From Nitrosomonadales bacterium (lineage in GTDB: Bacteria > Pseudomonadota > Gammaproteobacteria > Burkholderiales > Gallionellaceae), in contig JACRAT010000036.1 in NCBI GenBank assembly GCA_016234685.1, positions 124,001-188,000 of the forward strand: a DNA stretch of 64,000 nt. The letters run 5' to 3'. Of the stretch, positions 35,228 through 45,136 are shown in pieces. Numbering within the stretch: the first letter of the stretch is position 1; each line of letters begins with the position of its first letter. Under the pieces are notes generated by a model, which made no database searches, had not been told where the DNA came from, and worked only from the letters and a program-made list of their open reading frames with translations. A program made the position numbers and the translations under genes.

Positions 35228-36523
35228 TCATCCGGCTTTGGCCCGCTCCACCGCCTCGATGCGCGCCAGCCGGATCAGTTCGGGGATGCGCACCGGGTCG
35301 CCAGATTGGCGGGCGATGGCACCAGAATCGACCGCACGCGCAGCGGCCAGCAGTTTCAACAGGTAGTCGGCTTGCGGATAGGCATCTTGCTGGTGGCCGG
35401 TGCGGCCGCGCGCGTCGCTCTGGCAGGCTTGCAAGATCTGCGTGAAACGCTCCGGCTTGCGCCAGCCATCGCAACTGTCGAACAGGCGCACCACGGTGTC
35501 GGCGCGCAATTCGCGGGCGCGGTGGATGTCGCCGTGGTAGCGCGCCACCAGCCGCGCCAGATCGCGGCAATCAGCCGGTGCGCGCAGGCGTTCACTCACG
35601 GTTTTGAGCAAATCCACACTGCGCAGTTCGTGGCCGATGTGGCGCGGCAGGATGTCCTTCGGCGTGTTGCCCTTGCCGAGGTCATGCATCAACGCGGCGA
35701 AACGCACCTCCAGCGCATAGCCGTGGCGGGCGGCATCGTCCAACACCAGTAAAACATGGACACCGCAGTCGATCTCGGGATGATGTTGCGGCGGCTGTGG
35801 CACGCCGAACAGCGCATCCACCTCGGGCAATATCTTCGCCAGCGCGCCGCAGTCGCGCAGGGTGGTGATGAAGCGCGAGGGTTCCGCGCCCATCAGGCCG
35901 CGCGCCAATTCTTGCCAGACGCGCTCGGGCACCAGCGCATCGACCTCGCCGTTCTCCACCATCGCGCGCATCAGCGCCAAGGTCTCGGGCGCGAAGCTGA
36001 AACCAAAGCGAGCGGCGAAACGCGCGCCGCGCAGAATGCGCACCGGGTCTTCGGCGAAAGCGTCGCTGACATGGCGTAACACGCCCACCTTCAGGTCGGC
36101 CTGTCCGCCGTAAGGGTCGATCAGCGAGCCGTCCGGCGTTTCGGCGATGGCGTTGACGGTGAAGTCGCGGCGCAGCAGGTCTTGCTCCAAGGTCACGTCC
36201 GGCGCGGCATATACCGCAAAGCCTTTGTAGCCGCGCGCGGTCTTGCGCTCGGTACGCGCCAGCGCGTATTCCTCGTGGCTCTTGGGATGCAGGAACACCG
36301 GAAAGTCCTTGCCCACCGGCTGGTAGCCCTGTGCCACCATGTCCTCCGGCGTGCTGCCGACCACCACCCAGTCACGGTCTTGCACCGGCAGGCCAAGCAG
36401 ACGGTCGCGCACCGCGCCGCCGACGCAATAGGTGGTGGCCGATGGGCGTCCCTCACCCCGGCCCTCTCCCGGAGGGCGAGGGGGGGGGGATGGATGAACG
36501 CCGAGTTCGGGCTTATTTTTCAT
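35228..36523 (-). CDS. cca: CCA-adding enzyme / multifunctional tRNA nucleotidyltransferase with extended N-terminus
   Basis: 431 residues. The class II nucleotidyltransferase signature follows residue 30: YCVGGAVRDRLLGLPVQDRDWVVVG with the catalytic DxD, then ARTERKTARGYKGF, RRDFTVNAIA and LRGARFAARFGF. The C-terminal HD domain (AALMHDLGKGNTP) is present. It builds or repairs the 3' CCA of tRNAs. The normal protein starts close to the Y-x-VGGAVRD motif; here about 20 residues of repeat-derived sequence (HPSPPPRPPGEGRGEGR) lie between the ATG and that motif. The ATG overlaps the slt stop by 11 bases. Confidence 0.94.
   Translation of the reverse strand: MKNKPELGVHPSPPPRPPGEGRGEGRPSATTYCVGGAVRDRLLGLPVQDRDWVVVGSTPEDMVAQGYQPVGKDFPVFLHPKSHEEYALARTERKTARGYKGFAVYAAPDVTLEQDLLRRDFTVNAIAETPDGSLIDPYGGQADLKVGVLRHVSDAFAEDPVRILRGARFAARFGFSFAPETLALMRAMVENGEVDALVPERVWQELARGLMGAEPSRFITTLRDCGALAKILPEVDALFGVPQPPQHHPEIDCGVHVLLVLDDAARHGYALEVRFAALMHDLGKGNTPKDILPRHIGHELRSVDLLKTVSERLRAPADCRDLARLVARYHGDIHRARELRADTVVRLFDSCDGWRKPERFTQILQACQSDARGRTGHQQDAYPQADYLLKLLAAARAVDSGAIARQSGDPVRIPELIRLARIEAVERAKAG
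36447..36490. repeat. GC-rich palindromic repeat at the 5' end of cca
   Basis: CCCTCACCCCGGCCCTCTCC continuing into CGGAGGGCGAGG and a run of G. The core GCCCTC-TCCCG-GAGGGC is a hairpin, related to the CCCCTCTCCC palindromes in apbE and after pstS. It sits directly behind the cca start codon and encodes a Pro/Gly/Arg-rich leader. Confidence 0.7.
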
Positions 36524-38435
36524 CGGGAATCGGCGCTTGGTTGGTCGTGCTCCGCGCTTCGATGATGCCCATGCGCTGTTTGAGCGAGGGGCCGGGCTGG
36601 CCGAACAGGGCGGCGTAGTAGGTGGTGTTGCTCATCACCTTTTTCACGTAGTCGCGGGTTTCGTCGAAGGGGATGGTCTCGGCGTAGATCGCGCCTTCCA
36701 GTGGGGTATCGCCACGCCAGCGGCGCGCCCGGCCCGGCCCGGCGTTGTAGGCGGCGGAGGCCAGCACCGGGTTGCCGTCGAACCAGCCCAGCACGGTCTT
36801 CATGTAGTACGTACCCAGCTTCATATTGGTTTCCATCTGGTGGATCAGCGATTCCTTGTAGGACTTCAGCCCCAGCTTCTTCGCCACCCAGCGCGCGGTG
36901 GCGGGCATGATCTGCATCAGCCCGGCGGCACCGACGCCCGATTTTGCCTGCGTCACAAAGCGACTTTCCTGCCGCATCAAGCCGTAGACCCAAGCCTCTT
37001 CCAGACCGTTCTCGCGCAGATGGCCCTGTAATTCGTCGCGGTAAGGCGACAGGTAGCGCAGGCTGAAATCGTGTACGGCGACGGTGCGGTCGGCCGCATT
37101 GATGGCGCGATCGTACATCTCGTTGCGGCGGGCGACCTCGGCAGCGGTGAGCAACTGGCGGTCGTCGAACTGGCGCGTCGCCCAAGACCATTCCTTGGCG
37201 GCTTCGCTGCGCATCTCTAGCCGATAGAGCATGAGTGCACGCTGCACACCCGGCAGAGATTCGACCTTGGCCAGCTCGACCTTGCTTGGCTTGAAGTTGG
37301 CCTGAGTGACGCCCACCGTAGGGGTGCTGCCCAGCTCTTCCGCTGCAAGCTGTCCGTAAAAACTATATTCCGTAGCTAGTGCGGCAAGCTGCTTCTCGGC
37401 CTCGGCAGACTTACCCTGCGCCTTGAGCGCGCGCGCCTGCCAGTAGCGCCAAGCGCTGATGCGCTGCTGCGGCGGCGACATGCGGCTGATGGAATTGCCC
37501 AACTCGGCCCAGTCTTGTACACGCAAGGCGGCACGGGCACGCCATTCCAGTTGCGCCTCACTCAGCGGCGCATCACCGGCGACCTGATACCACTCCAACG
37601 CCCGCGCATCCAGCTTGCGCGCCGCTTCGTAACCCAGCCAGCCGAAGAAATAGCGCTGTTCCGCCTCAGGGAACGAGCCTGAGATGCGCTGCCAGTGGTT
37701 GTAAGCGAGCAGCGGCGTCTGCTTGGCGAGGCGCTGCAAGGCGAACAGCGCGACCAGTCGCTGCGACTCGTGTTCGAACTGAGCTTGGTCGAGGTAGCGT
37801 TCCGGGCTGGAAGCGGCGCTGTCCAAGGCGACGGGCGAAACGGCCCGGCTGGCAGGAAGCTGCGTCGCCAGCCGCTTCGCCAGCGTCACGCTGCCAGATT
37901 CCAGCGCCAACCGCAGCCGACTCCAGATGTCCTGCTCGGTGATGATGTTGCGGTTGATGGCGTCCAAAAACAGGGGGGCGCAGCTTTCCGGCTGCTCGCG
38001 CCCGACCAGCCACAGCTTGCGCGCCTCGGCCAGCGCCTCTTCGCTCTGCTTGCGGTAGCGCGCCTGCAAGGCATAGCAACTCAGTTCGGCGCCTTCGTTT
38101 TTCAGGCGCGGATACTCCGCCTCGAAGGTCTCCCATTGCTGGCGGCGGCCCAGTAGTTTGAGCCATTCACCGCGCAACCGGTCGATCATCGGCGTGTCTT
38201 CGGGACGAGAGAGAAAGGCTTGGATGGGCGAGGGATCACCGCCCTCTAGATTCATCCGCAAGCGATAGTAGGTGACATAAGGTTCCAGCGGCGAACGCAC
38301 CAAATGTTCGGACAAGCGCTCCAGCTTGACGGCGTTGCCCGCGCGAAAAGCATCGCGCGCCGCGAGGAAGTCGGCATCCTCGTTGGCGTAAGCAAAAGCC
38401 GGGAATATCAGCAGGGAAAGCAGGATAAATCTCAT
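36513..38435 (-). CDS. slt: Soluble lytic murein transglycosylase
   Basis: 640 residues from the ATG giving MRFILLSLLIFPAFAYANED, a clear signal peptide; the open frame upstream lacks one. A long superhelical U/L-domain (about 20-450) precedes the C-terminal SLT domain with catalytic glutamate in GLMRQESRFV, then GAAGLMQIMPATA, and NPVLASAAYNAGPGRARRW. It cleaves glycan strands in the periplasm, forming 1,6-anhydro ends. Overlaps cca by 11 bases. Confidence 0.95.
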   Translation of the reverse strand: MRFILLSLLIFPAFAYANEDADFLAARDAFRAGNAVKLERLSEHLVRSPLEPYVTYYRLRMNLEGGDPSPIQAFLSRPEDTPMIDRLRGEWLKLLGRRQQWETFEAEYPRLKNEGAELSCYALQARYRKQSEEALAEARKLWLVGREQPESCAPLFLDAINRNIITEQDIWSRLRLALESGSVTLAKRLATQLPASRAVSPVALDSAASSPERYLDQAQFEHESQRLVALFALQRLAKQTPLLAYNHWQRISGSFPEAEQRYFFGWLGYEAARKLDARALEWYQVAGDAPLSEAQLEWRARAALRVQDWAELGNSISRMSPPQQRISAWRYWQARALKAQGKSAEAEKQLAALATEYSFYGQLAAEELGSTPTVGVTQANFKPSKVELAKVESLPGVQRALMLYRLEMRSEAAKEWSWATRQFDDRQLLTAAEVARRNEMYDRAINAADRTVAVHDFSLRYLSPYRDELQGHLRENGLEEAWVYGLMRQESRFVTQAKSGVGAAGLMQIMPATARWVAKKLGLKSYKESLIHQMETNMKLGTYYMKTVLGWFDGNPVLASAAYNAGPGRARRWRGDTPLEGAIYAETIPFDETRDYVKKVMSNTTYYAALFGQPGPSLKQRMGIIEARSTTNQAPIPDEK

Positions 38436-38560
38436 CGGAATACACGACAAATCAACAGGGGAAGGATAGCACAACCACCCTCTCCCTCGCCTCGCCGCAA
38501 CGTGCGCAGGCTTGGGCTGCGGTATCATGCGCGCCTTCGTCGATTTCATCTGAGTTCATC

Positions 38561-39322
38561 ATGTCCTGGCTTCTCACCAACTTGGTCAGCAAATTCTTGC
38601 TACCGCCCTTATGTCTGTTGCTGCTGGCGGGCTGGGGACTGCTGGTCTGGCGCAGCCGCCCAGTACTGGCGCGCGTGCTGCTGACTTTCTCCTTTAGCTT
38701 GCTGTGGCTGGCCTCCACGCCGTATTTCGCCAAGGGGGCGATGCGCTGGTTGGAAGGGCCGCTGGTCGCGGTCGATACTGCCAAGCAGCCCGCCGAGGCT
38801 ATCGTCGTGTTAGGCAGCGGACAGTATTTCCATGCGCCGGAATATGGCGGCAACACTGTTTCCAGAGAGGCATTAGAACGCTTGCGCTACGGAGCTCGTT
38901 TGCTACGGCAGACCAACAAGCCGATCCTCGTCACCGGCGGTAGCCCGGAGGGGGATTATCTTTCCGAAGCCGCGCAGATGAAGACCGTACTGGAAGAGGA
39001 TTTCAACGTGCCGGTGCGCTGGACCGAGGATAACTCCGACAACACCATGGAGAACGCGCGTCTCAGCTACGCCATCCTGCAACAGGCCGGCATCAAGCGT
39101 ATCTATCTGGTCACTCATGCCTGGCACATGCCGCGCTCGGTAGAAGTCTTCCAACGCGCAGGGTTTGAAGTCATCCCCGCCCCGACTGGATTCTCCACCC
39201 GTTATGAGACGAATCTACTTAGCTTCCTCCCTAACGGAGAGGCCATGTATCTCAGCAGCATCTTCGCCCACGAGATGATAGGACAGGCTTGGTATAGGCT
39301 AAAATCCGGCTTTGCCGATTAA
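38561..39322 (+). CDS. DUF218/YdcF-family membrane protein (ElyC-like)
   Basis: 253 residues. Two N-terminal transmembrane helices (about 10-30 and 37-58) are followed by a DUF218 domain: AEAIVVLGSGQY, ALERLRYGARLLRQTNKPILVTGG, ENSDNTMENARLSY-like EDNSDNTMENARLSYAIL, IYLVTHAWHMPRSVEVFQRAG. ElyC (YcbC) of E. coli, with this layout, affects peptidoglycan and enterobacterial common antigen assembly. The role here is by analogy; it is divergent from slt. Confidence 0.86.
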   Translation: MSWLLTNLVSKFLLPPLCLLLLAGWGLLVWRSRPVLARVLLTFSFSLLWLASTPYFAKGAMRWLEGPLVAVDTAKQPAEAIVVLGSGQYFHAPEYGGNTVSREALERLRYGARLLRQTNKPILVTGGSPEGDYLSEAAQMKTVLEEDFNVPVRWTEDNSDNTMENARLSYAILQQAGIKRIYLVTHAWHMPRSVEVFQRAGFEVIPAPTGFSTRYETNLLSFLPNGEAMYLSSIFAHEMIGQAWYRLKSGFAD

Positions 39323-39332
39323 GGAGCGAGTG

Positions 39333-39752
39333 ATGAAAGCACGGGTGAAATGGGTAGAGCAGATGTCGTTCTTGGGCGAGACCGAGAGCGGCCATGCGGT
39401 GTTGATGGATGGCGCACCGTCGGCGGGCGGGCGCAATCTCGGGCCGCGTCCGATGGAGATGCTGCTGCTGGGCGCGGGCGGCTGCACCTCGTTCGACGTG
39501 ATCCTGATCCTCAAGAAAAAACGGCAGGACGTGCACGACTGCGAAGTGCAGATCGAAGCCGAACGCGCCGAGACCGAACCCAAGGTGTTTACCAAGATCC
39601 ACATGCACTTCATCGTCACCGGCAAGAACCTGAATGCCGAAGCGGTCGCGCGCGCCATCGAGCTCTCAGCCACCAAGTATTGCTCGGCCAGCATCATGCT
39701 GGGCGCGACTGCCGCGATGAACCACGATTTCGAGATCGTCGAGGCGGCATGA
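39333..39752 (+). CDS. OsmC-family protein
   Basis: 139 residues from the ATG with an AAGGAG site; the frame is open further up. The two family cysteines are present, in [20 protein letters not shown] and [15 protein letters not shown]. Members are thiol peroxidases or hydroperoxide-response proteins; this subtype, YhfA-like, is usually a small cytoplasmic member of unclear substrate. Followed by the ybeD homologue with ATGA overlap. Confidence 0.9.
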   Translation: MKARVKWVEQMSFLGETESGHAVLMDGAPSAGGRNLGPRPMEMLLLGAGGCTSFDVILILKKKRQDVHDCEVQIEAERAETEPKVFTKIHMHFIVTGKNLNAEAVARAIELSATKYCSASIMLGATAAMNHDFEIVEAA

Positions 39753-40018
39753 GCGAGCAGCCAGAATCCCTGTTCGAGTTCCCCTGCGAATTCCCGCTCA
39801 AGGTGTTCGGTCACGCCCAGCCCGGCTTCGCCCAAGCGGTAGCCGAGGTGGTGCTGCGCCACGTCCCCCAGTTCGATCCCGCCAGCATCGAGATGCGCAG
39901 CAGCAGTGGCGCCAAGTATCTGAGCCTGACCTGCACCTTCCGCGCCGACTCGCGCGAACAACTCGACGCGCTGTACCGCGAGTTGAGCGGGCATCCGCTG
40001 GTGAAGATGGCGTTATGA
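39749..40018 (+). CDS. ybeD: DUF493 (YbeD-like) protein
   Basis: 89 residues. The opening [21 protein letters not shown] and the strand [37 protein letters not shown] are typical of DUF493, a small ACT-like ferredoxin-fold protein. Its role is unknown, but it is regularly next to lipB, as here (ATGA overlap). Confidence 0.92.
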   Translation: MSEQPESLFEFPCEFPLKVFGHAQPGFAQAVAEVVLRHVPQFDPASIEMRSSSGAKYLSLTCTFRADSREQLDALYRELSGHPLVKMAL

Positions 40019-40725
40019 GGGGAGAGGCAGGAGAAGGGAGAAGGGAGAAGGGAGAAGGGGAAAACCTCGGCTCGCTGTACCCCCCTTCCCCCTTCCCCCT
40101 TTCCCTGCATTTCAAAGGTCTCGTCGAATACGAGCCGACTTGGCGCGCCATGCAGCGTTTCACCGCCGAGCGCACGGCAGATACGCCGGACGAGTTGTGG
40201 CTGGTGCAGCACCCGCCCACCTACACGCAAGGGCAGGCAGGCAAGCCGGAGCATCTGCTGAATCTGACCGACATCCCGGTGGTGCAGATCGACCGAGGCG
40301 GCCAAGTCACTTACCACGGCCCCGGCCAGATCGTCGCCTATCTGCTGCTTGACCTGCGCCGCTGGAAGATCAACGTGCGTGAGTTGGTGCGCCTGATGGA
40401 GAACAGCGTGATCGACCTGCTCGCCGCCCACGGCGTGACCGCAGCGGGACGCGAAGACGCGCCGGGCGTGTACGTGGACAACGCCAAGATCGCCTCGCTC
40501 GGCCTCAAGATCAAGAACGGCTGCTGCTATCACGGCCTCGCTTTCAACGTGGAGATGGATCTCACGCCCTTCAGCTACATCAACCCCTGCGGCTACGCCG
40601 GGCTGCGCGTCACGCAAGCACGCGAGGTCGGCATCGCCACCGCGCTGGCAGAATTGGAACAACGACTGGCGCAGAATCTGACTACGCGCTTGCAGCAACA
40701 TCTGGGAAGCAAACATGAGCACTGA
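40015..40725 (+). CDS. lipB: Octanoyltransferase LipB with repeat-derived N-terminus
   Basis: 236 residues from an ATG overlapping the ybeD stop. The conserved protein begins about residue 33 ([19 protein letters not shown]). Catalytic features: [20 protein letters not shown], the lysine in [18 protein letters not shown] and the cysteine in [15 protein letters not shown]. It moves octanoyl from ACP to lipoyl domains. Residues about 3-31 come from a purine-rich and a pyrimidine-rich repeat tract; ordinary LipB lacks them. Overlaps lipA by 11 bases. Confidence 0.94.
   Translation: MRGEAGEGRREKGEGENLGSLYPPSPFPLSLHFKGLVEYEPTWRAMQRFTAERTADTPDELWLVQHPPTYTQGQAGKPEHLLNLTDIPVVQIDRGGQVTYHGPGQIVAYLLLDLRRWKINVRELVRLMENSVIDLLAAHGVTAAGREDAPGVYVDNAKIASLGLKIKNGCCYHGLAFNVEMDLTPFSYINPCGYAGLRVTQAREVGIATALAELEQRLAQNLTTRLQQHLGSKHEH
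40018..40105. repeat. Purine/pyrimidine mirror repeat tract at the start of lipB
   Basis: A heptamer GGGAGAA repeats in tandem about four times (about 40030-40060), and a pyrimidine tract of CCCCCTT units (40080-40105) is roughly its inverse. Arms are separated by about 15 bases (CCTCGGCTCGCTGTA). The tract starts directly after the ATGA start/stop, keeps the frame open and could form a strong hairpin over the ribosome site or a triplex-prone DNA structure. Confidence 0.8.
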
Positions 40726-41656
40726 GAAACCACAGAAACAAACCGGCGCAGCCAAAACCGCGCGCAACCCGATCAAGATCGTCCCGCTGCAAGAGCGCCT
40801 GCGCAAACCGCAGTGGATACGCGTCAAATCCGGCAGCGGCGCAGGTTACAACGAAGTGAAGCGCATGTTGCGCGAACACAACTTGCACACCGTGTGCGAA
40901 GAAGCCTCCTGTCCTAACATCGGCGAATGCTTCGGCAAAGGCACGGCGACCTTCATGATCCTAGGCGACGTATGCACCCGCCGTTGCCCGTTCTGCGACG
41001 TGGCGCACGGCAAGCCGCTGCCGCCTGATGCCAGCGAACCAGCGCAACTGGCGCACTCCATCGGCCTGCTCAAACTGAAATATGTGGTCATCACCAGCGT
41101 CGACCGCGATGACTTGCGTGACGGCGGCGCCGGACACTTCTCCGACTGCCTCACCGCCATCCGCACCAGCTCGCCCGACACCCGGCTAGAGACGCTAGTG
41201 CCAGACTTCCGAGGGCGACTGGAACTGGCGCTGGACGAGATGGCGCGCAGCCTGCCCGACGTGCTCAACCACAACCTTGAGACTGTACCGCGTTTGTACT
41301 CACTCGCACGTCCCGGTGCGGATTACGCTCACTCACTCAAGCTGCTCAAAGAGTTCAAGGCGCGCTTCCCGCAGGTGATGACCAAATCCGGCCTGATGCT
41401 GGGGCTGGGCGAGACCGACAAGGAAGTATTGCAAGTGATGCGCGACCTGCGCGACCACGACGTGGAGATGCTCACCCTCGGCCAATACCTGCAACCCTCC
41501 GACGGTCATCTGCCCGTGCTGCGCTACGTCGCGCCCGAGACCTTCAAAATGTTCGAGGAGGAAGCCAGGAAGATGGGCTTCTCGCACGCAGCCTGCGGAC
41601 CGATGGTGCGTTCGAGTTATTTCGCGGATATACAGGCCGAAAAAGCAGGCGTGTAA
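40715..41656 (+). CDS. lipA: Lipoyl synthase
   Basis: 313 residues. Two [4Fe-4S] motifs are complete: the auxiliary cluster C-x4-C-x5-C (Cys61, 66, 72; [14 protein letters not shown]) and the radical-SAM C-x3-C-x2-C (Cys87, 91, 94; [11 protein letters not shown]). The C-terminal RSSY serine ligand is in [13 protein letters not shown]. It inserts two sulfurs into octanoyl chains made by LipB. Last gene of ybeD-lipB-lipA. Confidence 0.97.
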   Translation: MSTEKPQKQTGAAKTARNPIKIVPLQERLRKPQWIRVKSGSGAGYNEVKRMLREHNLHTVCEEASCPNIGECFGKGTATFMILGDVCTRRCPFCDVAHGKPLPPDASEPAQLAHSIGLLKLKYVVITSVDRDDLRDGGAGHFSDCLTAIRTSSPDTRLETLVPDFRGRLELALDEMARSLPDVLNHNLETVPRLYSLARPGADYAHSLKLLKEFKARFPQVMTKSGLMLGLGETDKEVLQVMRDLRDHDVEMLTLGQYLQPSDGHLPVLRYVAPETFKMFEEEARKMGFSHAACGPMVRSSYFADIQAEKAGV

Positions 41657-41677
41657 TTCGAAAGATCAGAAAACAGA

Positions 41678-41710
41678 AAGGGCTCGCATCACAGCAAGCC
41701 CTTGTTTCAT
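41678..41710 (+). terminator. Rho-independent terminator after lipA
   Basis: AAGGGCT (41678-41684) pairs with AGCCCTT (41697-41703) and is followed by TGTTTCATTT. It ends the plus-strand run just before the tRNA on the other strand. Confidence 0.7.
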
Positions 41711-41711
41711 T

Positions 41712-41787
41712 TGGTGGCTCGGGGCGGAATCGAACCACCGACACAAGGATTTTCAATCCTCTGCTCTACCGACTGAGCTACCGAGCC
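41712..41787 (-). tRNA. tRNA-Phe (anticodon GAA)
   Basis: 76 bases with an encoded 3' CCA. Acceptor stem GGCTCGG/CCGAGCC with discriminator A; D-arm GCTCAGTCGGTAGAGC; anticodon stem GAGGATTGAAAATCC with GAA in the loop; T-arm GGTGGTTCGATTCCGCC. All stems pair. No neighbouring tRNA and no sign of an integrated element at its 3' end. Confidence 0.97.
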
Positions 41788-41876
41788 AAACGAAGGAGGC
41801 GGATTGTATACACTACCGGGGTGGGCGTCAAAAACTTTTACACTTAATTTGATGCAACCCTTTTCTTGCAGGGAAT

Positions 41877-42635
41877 CTAGCCAAATTCTCTGACGATCGA
41901 CTGCTGCCGTCTGCTGATGGGGAGCGTTTCGTTCAGACCTTTTAGCTTCACCGTCCAATGCGCCTCACCACCCGGCCCGGCCATCGCTCTCTCGAAACCT
42001 TCGATCTTTGCCTTGGCTACCAGACAATTACGATGGATACGTACAAAGCGGCTGGCAAACTCCTGCTCCAGCGCAGTGAGTGACTCTTCGGTGAGATATT
42101 CGCGCTGGATGGTGCGAACCGTAACGTATTTCAACTCGGCACGTAGATAAAGCACCTCTTCAATGGGGATCAGTAGGATCTTGCCGCGCTCATGGATCGC
42201 AAGGTATTTGCGAGACTCCGGTTGCAGTTGCTGCAACACTTCGCCGCCCAATGGCGCGCGCAAACGCACGCGATTGAGCGTATCGAGCAAACGCGCCTGC
42301 CGGATAGGTTTGAGCAGATAGTCGACGGCATGAAGCTCGAACGCCTGTATCGCGTAAACATCATAGGCTGTAGTGAAGACGATGATGGGCGGCTGCGGGA
42401 ACTTGTTGAGATGCTGCGCCAACTCGATGCCGTCCATCTGCGGCATACGGATGTCAACCAGCACCACATCGGCGGGAGTTAGCGAAAGTTTGTCGAGTGC
42501 CTCTAGCCCATTGCCCGCCTCACCGACCAAACTCAGCGGCAGTGCTTCAGCGCAATCGTCGAGCAATTCGCGCAAACGGTTACGCGCCAAGGGTTCGTCA
42601 TCCACCACGAATACACGCAAGGGGGTCACCATCAT
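41877..42635 (-). CDS. algR: LytTR-type response regulator (AlgR-like)
   Basis: 252 residues from the first of two ATGs overlapping the kinase stop. The receiver domain has the acidic pair VVDDEP, phospho-acceptor Asp61 (VLVDIRMPQMDG), Thr in FTTAYD and Lys in LLKPI. The C-terminal LytTR DNA-binding domain (about 145-250) shows EEVLYLRAELKYVTVRT and FVRIHRNCLVAKAKIEGFER. Paired with an AlgZ/FimS-type kinase, the known order beside argH in betaproteobacteria. Target genes cannot be read here. Confidence 0.9.
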   Translation of the reverse strand: MMVTPLRVFVVDDEPLARNRLRELLDDCAEALPLSLVGEAGNGLEALDKLSLTPADVVLVDIRMPQMDGIELAQHLNKFPQPPIIVFTTAYDVYAIQAFELHAVDYLLKPIRQARLLDTLNRVRLRAPLGGEVLQQLQPESRKYLAIHERGKILLIPIEEVLYLRAELKYVTVRTIQREYLTEESLTALEQEFASRFVRIHRNCLVAKAKIEGFERAMAGPGGEAHWTVKLKGLNETLPISRRQQSIVREFG

Positions 42636-43630
42636 GCCTCCAGCAAATAAGGTACCGTGATACGCACGCGATAGTGATCGCGCGCGGCATCCACCTGATA
42701 GCGCGCCTCCACATCGAACAATAACGCCAGCCGTTCACGGATGTTATCCAACGCGATCTTATGGCCTTTGAAGTCCCCTCGTTTTTCAGGATGAGGGTTG
42801 GCGATCTCCAAGACCAACTCTCTGCCATTCGTGGAGATGCGCACATCTATCACGCCACCTTGTGGCAGGCATTCGATGCCGTGGTAGACGGCATTCTCCA
42901 GCAAGGGCTGGAGCAACAGTGGCGGAACCAGCGCCGCTTCCGCCTCCGGCTGGATCTCCCAGTTAAGCTGTAGTCGCTCTCCCAAGCGCATCTCTTCCAA
43001 AGCCAGATAACGTCGAGCCAACTCGATCTCTTTGCGCAGCGGGGTCAAGTCATGCCCCTCCTCCATCGCCATCCGAAACAGGTCTGACATATCTTCGAGT
43101 GCCGTTTCGGCGCGCTTGGGTTGCGAACGCACAATACCCAGCACGGCATTGAGCGTATTGAACAAGAAGTGTGGACGAATGCGGGCGCGCAAGGCTTGCA
43201 GACGGGCCTCGTGCAACGCTGGCGAAAGCGCCTGTCGCCACAGCCGAAAGTACACCAGCAGCACGGCACTGCTACCCGCACCTAGCAAGACCGAACGGGT
43301 GAGATCGAAATAGGAATTGTCGGCAGTCAACGCATAAACAGCCGGCCAGAGCACACAAAATAACAGCGAAATCATGGCCGCGATTGCGATGACCACCGTA
43401 GCTCCCTGACGATAGGGCAGTTTGGACAGTCTGGGCTGGAGAAGATAAAGCAGTAACAACACCGAGAACAACACCGGCTCAAGCAGCGCAAAACCGCGTA
43501 GTCCGTAAGCTAGAGCGTCCGACCAAGAGCTTGCCTGTATCAGCGCGATCCCAAGCACTCCCGCATTCAACAAGGCAACCGAACGCAATACGACCCCGGA
43601 ACTGCGGCAGTTTGGCAACGTATCCGGCAT
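42632..43630 (-). CDS. algZ: LytS/AlgZ-family sensor histidine kinase
   Basis: 332 residues from the ATG at 43630. The frame stays open beyond, but into argH. About four to five hydrophobic helices (about 15-160) form the sensor. The His_kinase domain has [19 protein letters not shown] with the phosphorylated histidine and the ATP-binding part with [18 protein letters not shown] and [10 protein letters not shown]. The G-box is short, as in this class. Coupled to the regulator by ATGATG overlap. Confidence 0.88.
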   Translation of the reverse strand: MPDTLPNCRSSGVVLRSVALLNAGVLGIALIQASSWSDALAYGLRGFALLEPVLFSVLLLLYLLQPRLSKLPYRQGATVVIAIAAMISLLFCVLWPAVYALTADNSYFDLTRSVLLGAGSSAVLLVYFRLWRQALSPALHEARLQALRARIRPHFLFNTLNAVLGIVRSQPKRAETALEDMSDLFRMAMEEGHDLTPLRKEIELARRYLALEEMRLGERLQLNWEIQPEAEAALVPPLLLQPLLENAVYHGIECLPQGGVIDVRISTNGRELVLEIANPHPEKRGDFKGHKIALDNIRERLALLFDVEARYQVDAARDHYRVRITVPYLLEA

Positions 43631-43702
43631 GGGGTTTTGATTTATACTTTGCGCCCTTGGCATAGCGATAGCCTCATATATGCCGCACATTCTGGACAAG
43701 AC

Positions 43703-45094
43703 ATGACTACGATGCAAGACAAACATACCTGGTCGGGGCGCTTCAGCGAGCCGGTGGCAGAACTGGTAAAGCGGTACACCGCCTCGGTGGAATTCGACAA
43801 GCGGCTGGCGCTGTTCGACATCCAAGGCTCGCTCGCCCACGCGCAGATGCTGGCTGCGTGCGACATCATCAGCACGCGCGACCTTGACCTGATCCAGCAC
43901 GGCATGGCCGAGATCAAAGAAGAGATCGTGCAAGGGAATTTCATCTGGTCACTCGACCTAGAAGACGTGCATCTCAACATCGAAAAACGTCTCACTGCTC
44001 TGGCGGGCGACGCAGGCAAGCGTCTGCACACCGGACGCTCACGCAACGACCAAGTGGCGACCGATGTACGCCTGTACCTGCGTCAGGCCATCGACGATCT
44101 GCTGATTCTGGTGCAGGGGCTGCAAGCGGCCTTGGTTGATCTCGCCGCGCGCCACACCCATACCATCATGCCCGGCTTCACCCACCTGCAAGTGGCGCAG
44201 CCGGTGAGCTTCGCCCATCACCTGCTGGCCTATTTCGAGATGCTCAAGCGCGATGCCGAACGGCTGACCGACGCACGTCGCCGGGTCAACCGTTTGCCGC
44301 TGGGAGCTGCGGCATTGGCAGGCACTAGCTACCCGATCAAACGCGAGATGGTCGCCGAACTGCTGGATTTCGAGGGTATATGCGAGAACTCGCTGGATGC
44401 CGTGTCCGACCGCGACTTCGCCATCGAATTCACGGCGGCGGCAGCCCTGATCATGACACATCTGTCGCGCCTGTCGGAAGAGCTGATCCTGTGGATGAGC
44501 CCACGCTTCGGCTTCATCGACATCGCCGATCGCTTCTGCACCGGCTCTTCCATCATGCCGCAGAAGAAGAATCCCGACGTACCCGAGTTGGTGCGCGGCA
44601 AGACTGGCCGCGTAACCGGCCACCTGATGGCCCTGCTGACACTGATGAAGAGTCAGCCGCTGGCCTATAACAAGGACAATCAGGAAGATAAGGAGCCGCT
44701 GTTCGACACCGTGGACACGCTGACGCAAACCCTGCGTATCTACGCCGACATGATAGGCGGCATCACCGTCAAGCCGGAAGCCATGCGTAGTGCGGCCTTG
44801 CAAGGCTACGCCACCGCGACCGATCTGGCTGACTATCTGGTGAAAAAAGGCGTGCCTTTCCGCGACGCGCATGAAGCGGTGGCACTGGCCGTGCGCCATG
44901 CCGAACAACGGCATTGCGATCTTGCCGATCTGGCGCTGGAAGAATTGAAGCGCTTCTCGCCCTTGGTCGAGCAAGACATCTACGCTGTACTGACGCTAGA
45001 AGGCTCCTTGGCTGCACGCAACCACACCGGCGGCACTGCGCCGCAACAAGTGAAAGCCGCAATCGAGCGGGCACGCTCTTATCTCTCCAGATAA
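43703..45094 (+). CDS. argH: Argininosuccinate lyase
   Basis: 463 residues from the ATG giving [18 protein letters not shown]; the frame extends 22 codons upstream. Fumarase/aspartase superfamily motifs: [47 protein letters not shown] and [20 protein letters not shown] with the catalytic serine loop. It splits argininosuccinate to arginine and fumarate. Divergent from the algZ-like kinase by about 72 bases. Confidence 0.96.
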   Translation: MTTMQDKHTWSGRFSEPVAELVKRYTASVEFDKRLALFDIQGSLAHAQMLAACDIISTRDLDLIQHGMAEIKEEIVQGNFIWSLDLEDVHLNIEKRLTALAGDAGKRLHTGRSRNDQVATDVRLYLRQAIDDLLILVQGLQAALVDLAARHTHTIMPGFTHLQVAQPVSFAHHLLAYFEMLKRDAERLTDARRRVNRLPLGAAALAGTSYPIKREMVAELLDFEGICENSLDAVSDRDFAIEFTAAAALIMTHLSRLSEELILWMSPRFGFIDIADRFCTGSSIMPQKKNPDVPELVRGKTGRVTGHLMALLTLMKSQPLAYNKDNQEDKEPLFDTVDTLTQTLRIYADMIGGITVKPEAMRSAALQGYATATDLADYLVKKGVPFRDAHEAVALAVRHAEQRHCDLADLALEELKRFSPLVEQDIYAVLTLEGSLAARNHTGGTAPQQVKAAIERARSYLSR

Positions 45095-45121
45095 AAAAAG
45101 GGCGGTCTCGATGACCGCCCT
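45093..45121 (-). terminator. Terminator for minus-strand glnL-glnG transcripts
   Basis: AGGGCGGTC (45099-45107), loop TCGAT, GACCGCCCT (45113-45121). Read on the minus strand the hairpin is followed by a run of seven T, a textbook intrinsic terminator. On the plus strand (argH) there is no T-run, so it is mainly for the minus-strand transcripts coming from glnG. Confidence 0.8.
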
Positions 45122-45136
45122 CAATAGGAGGAGAGT

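Noticed and set aside
40018-40105. CRISPR or tandem-repeat array at lipB
   Set aside because: The units are 7-base low-complexity repeats without spacers; there are no cas genes.
41712-41787. tRNA-Phe as an integration site for a mobile element
   Set aside because: No integrase and no direct repeat of the tRNA 3' end are visible; the flanking genes are housekeeping.
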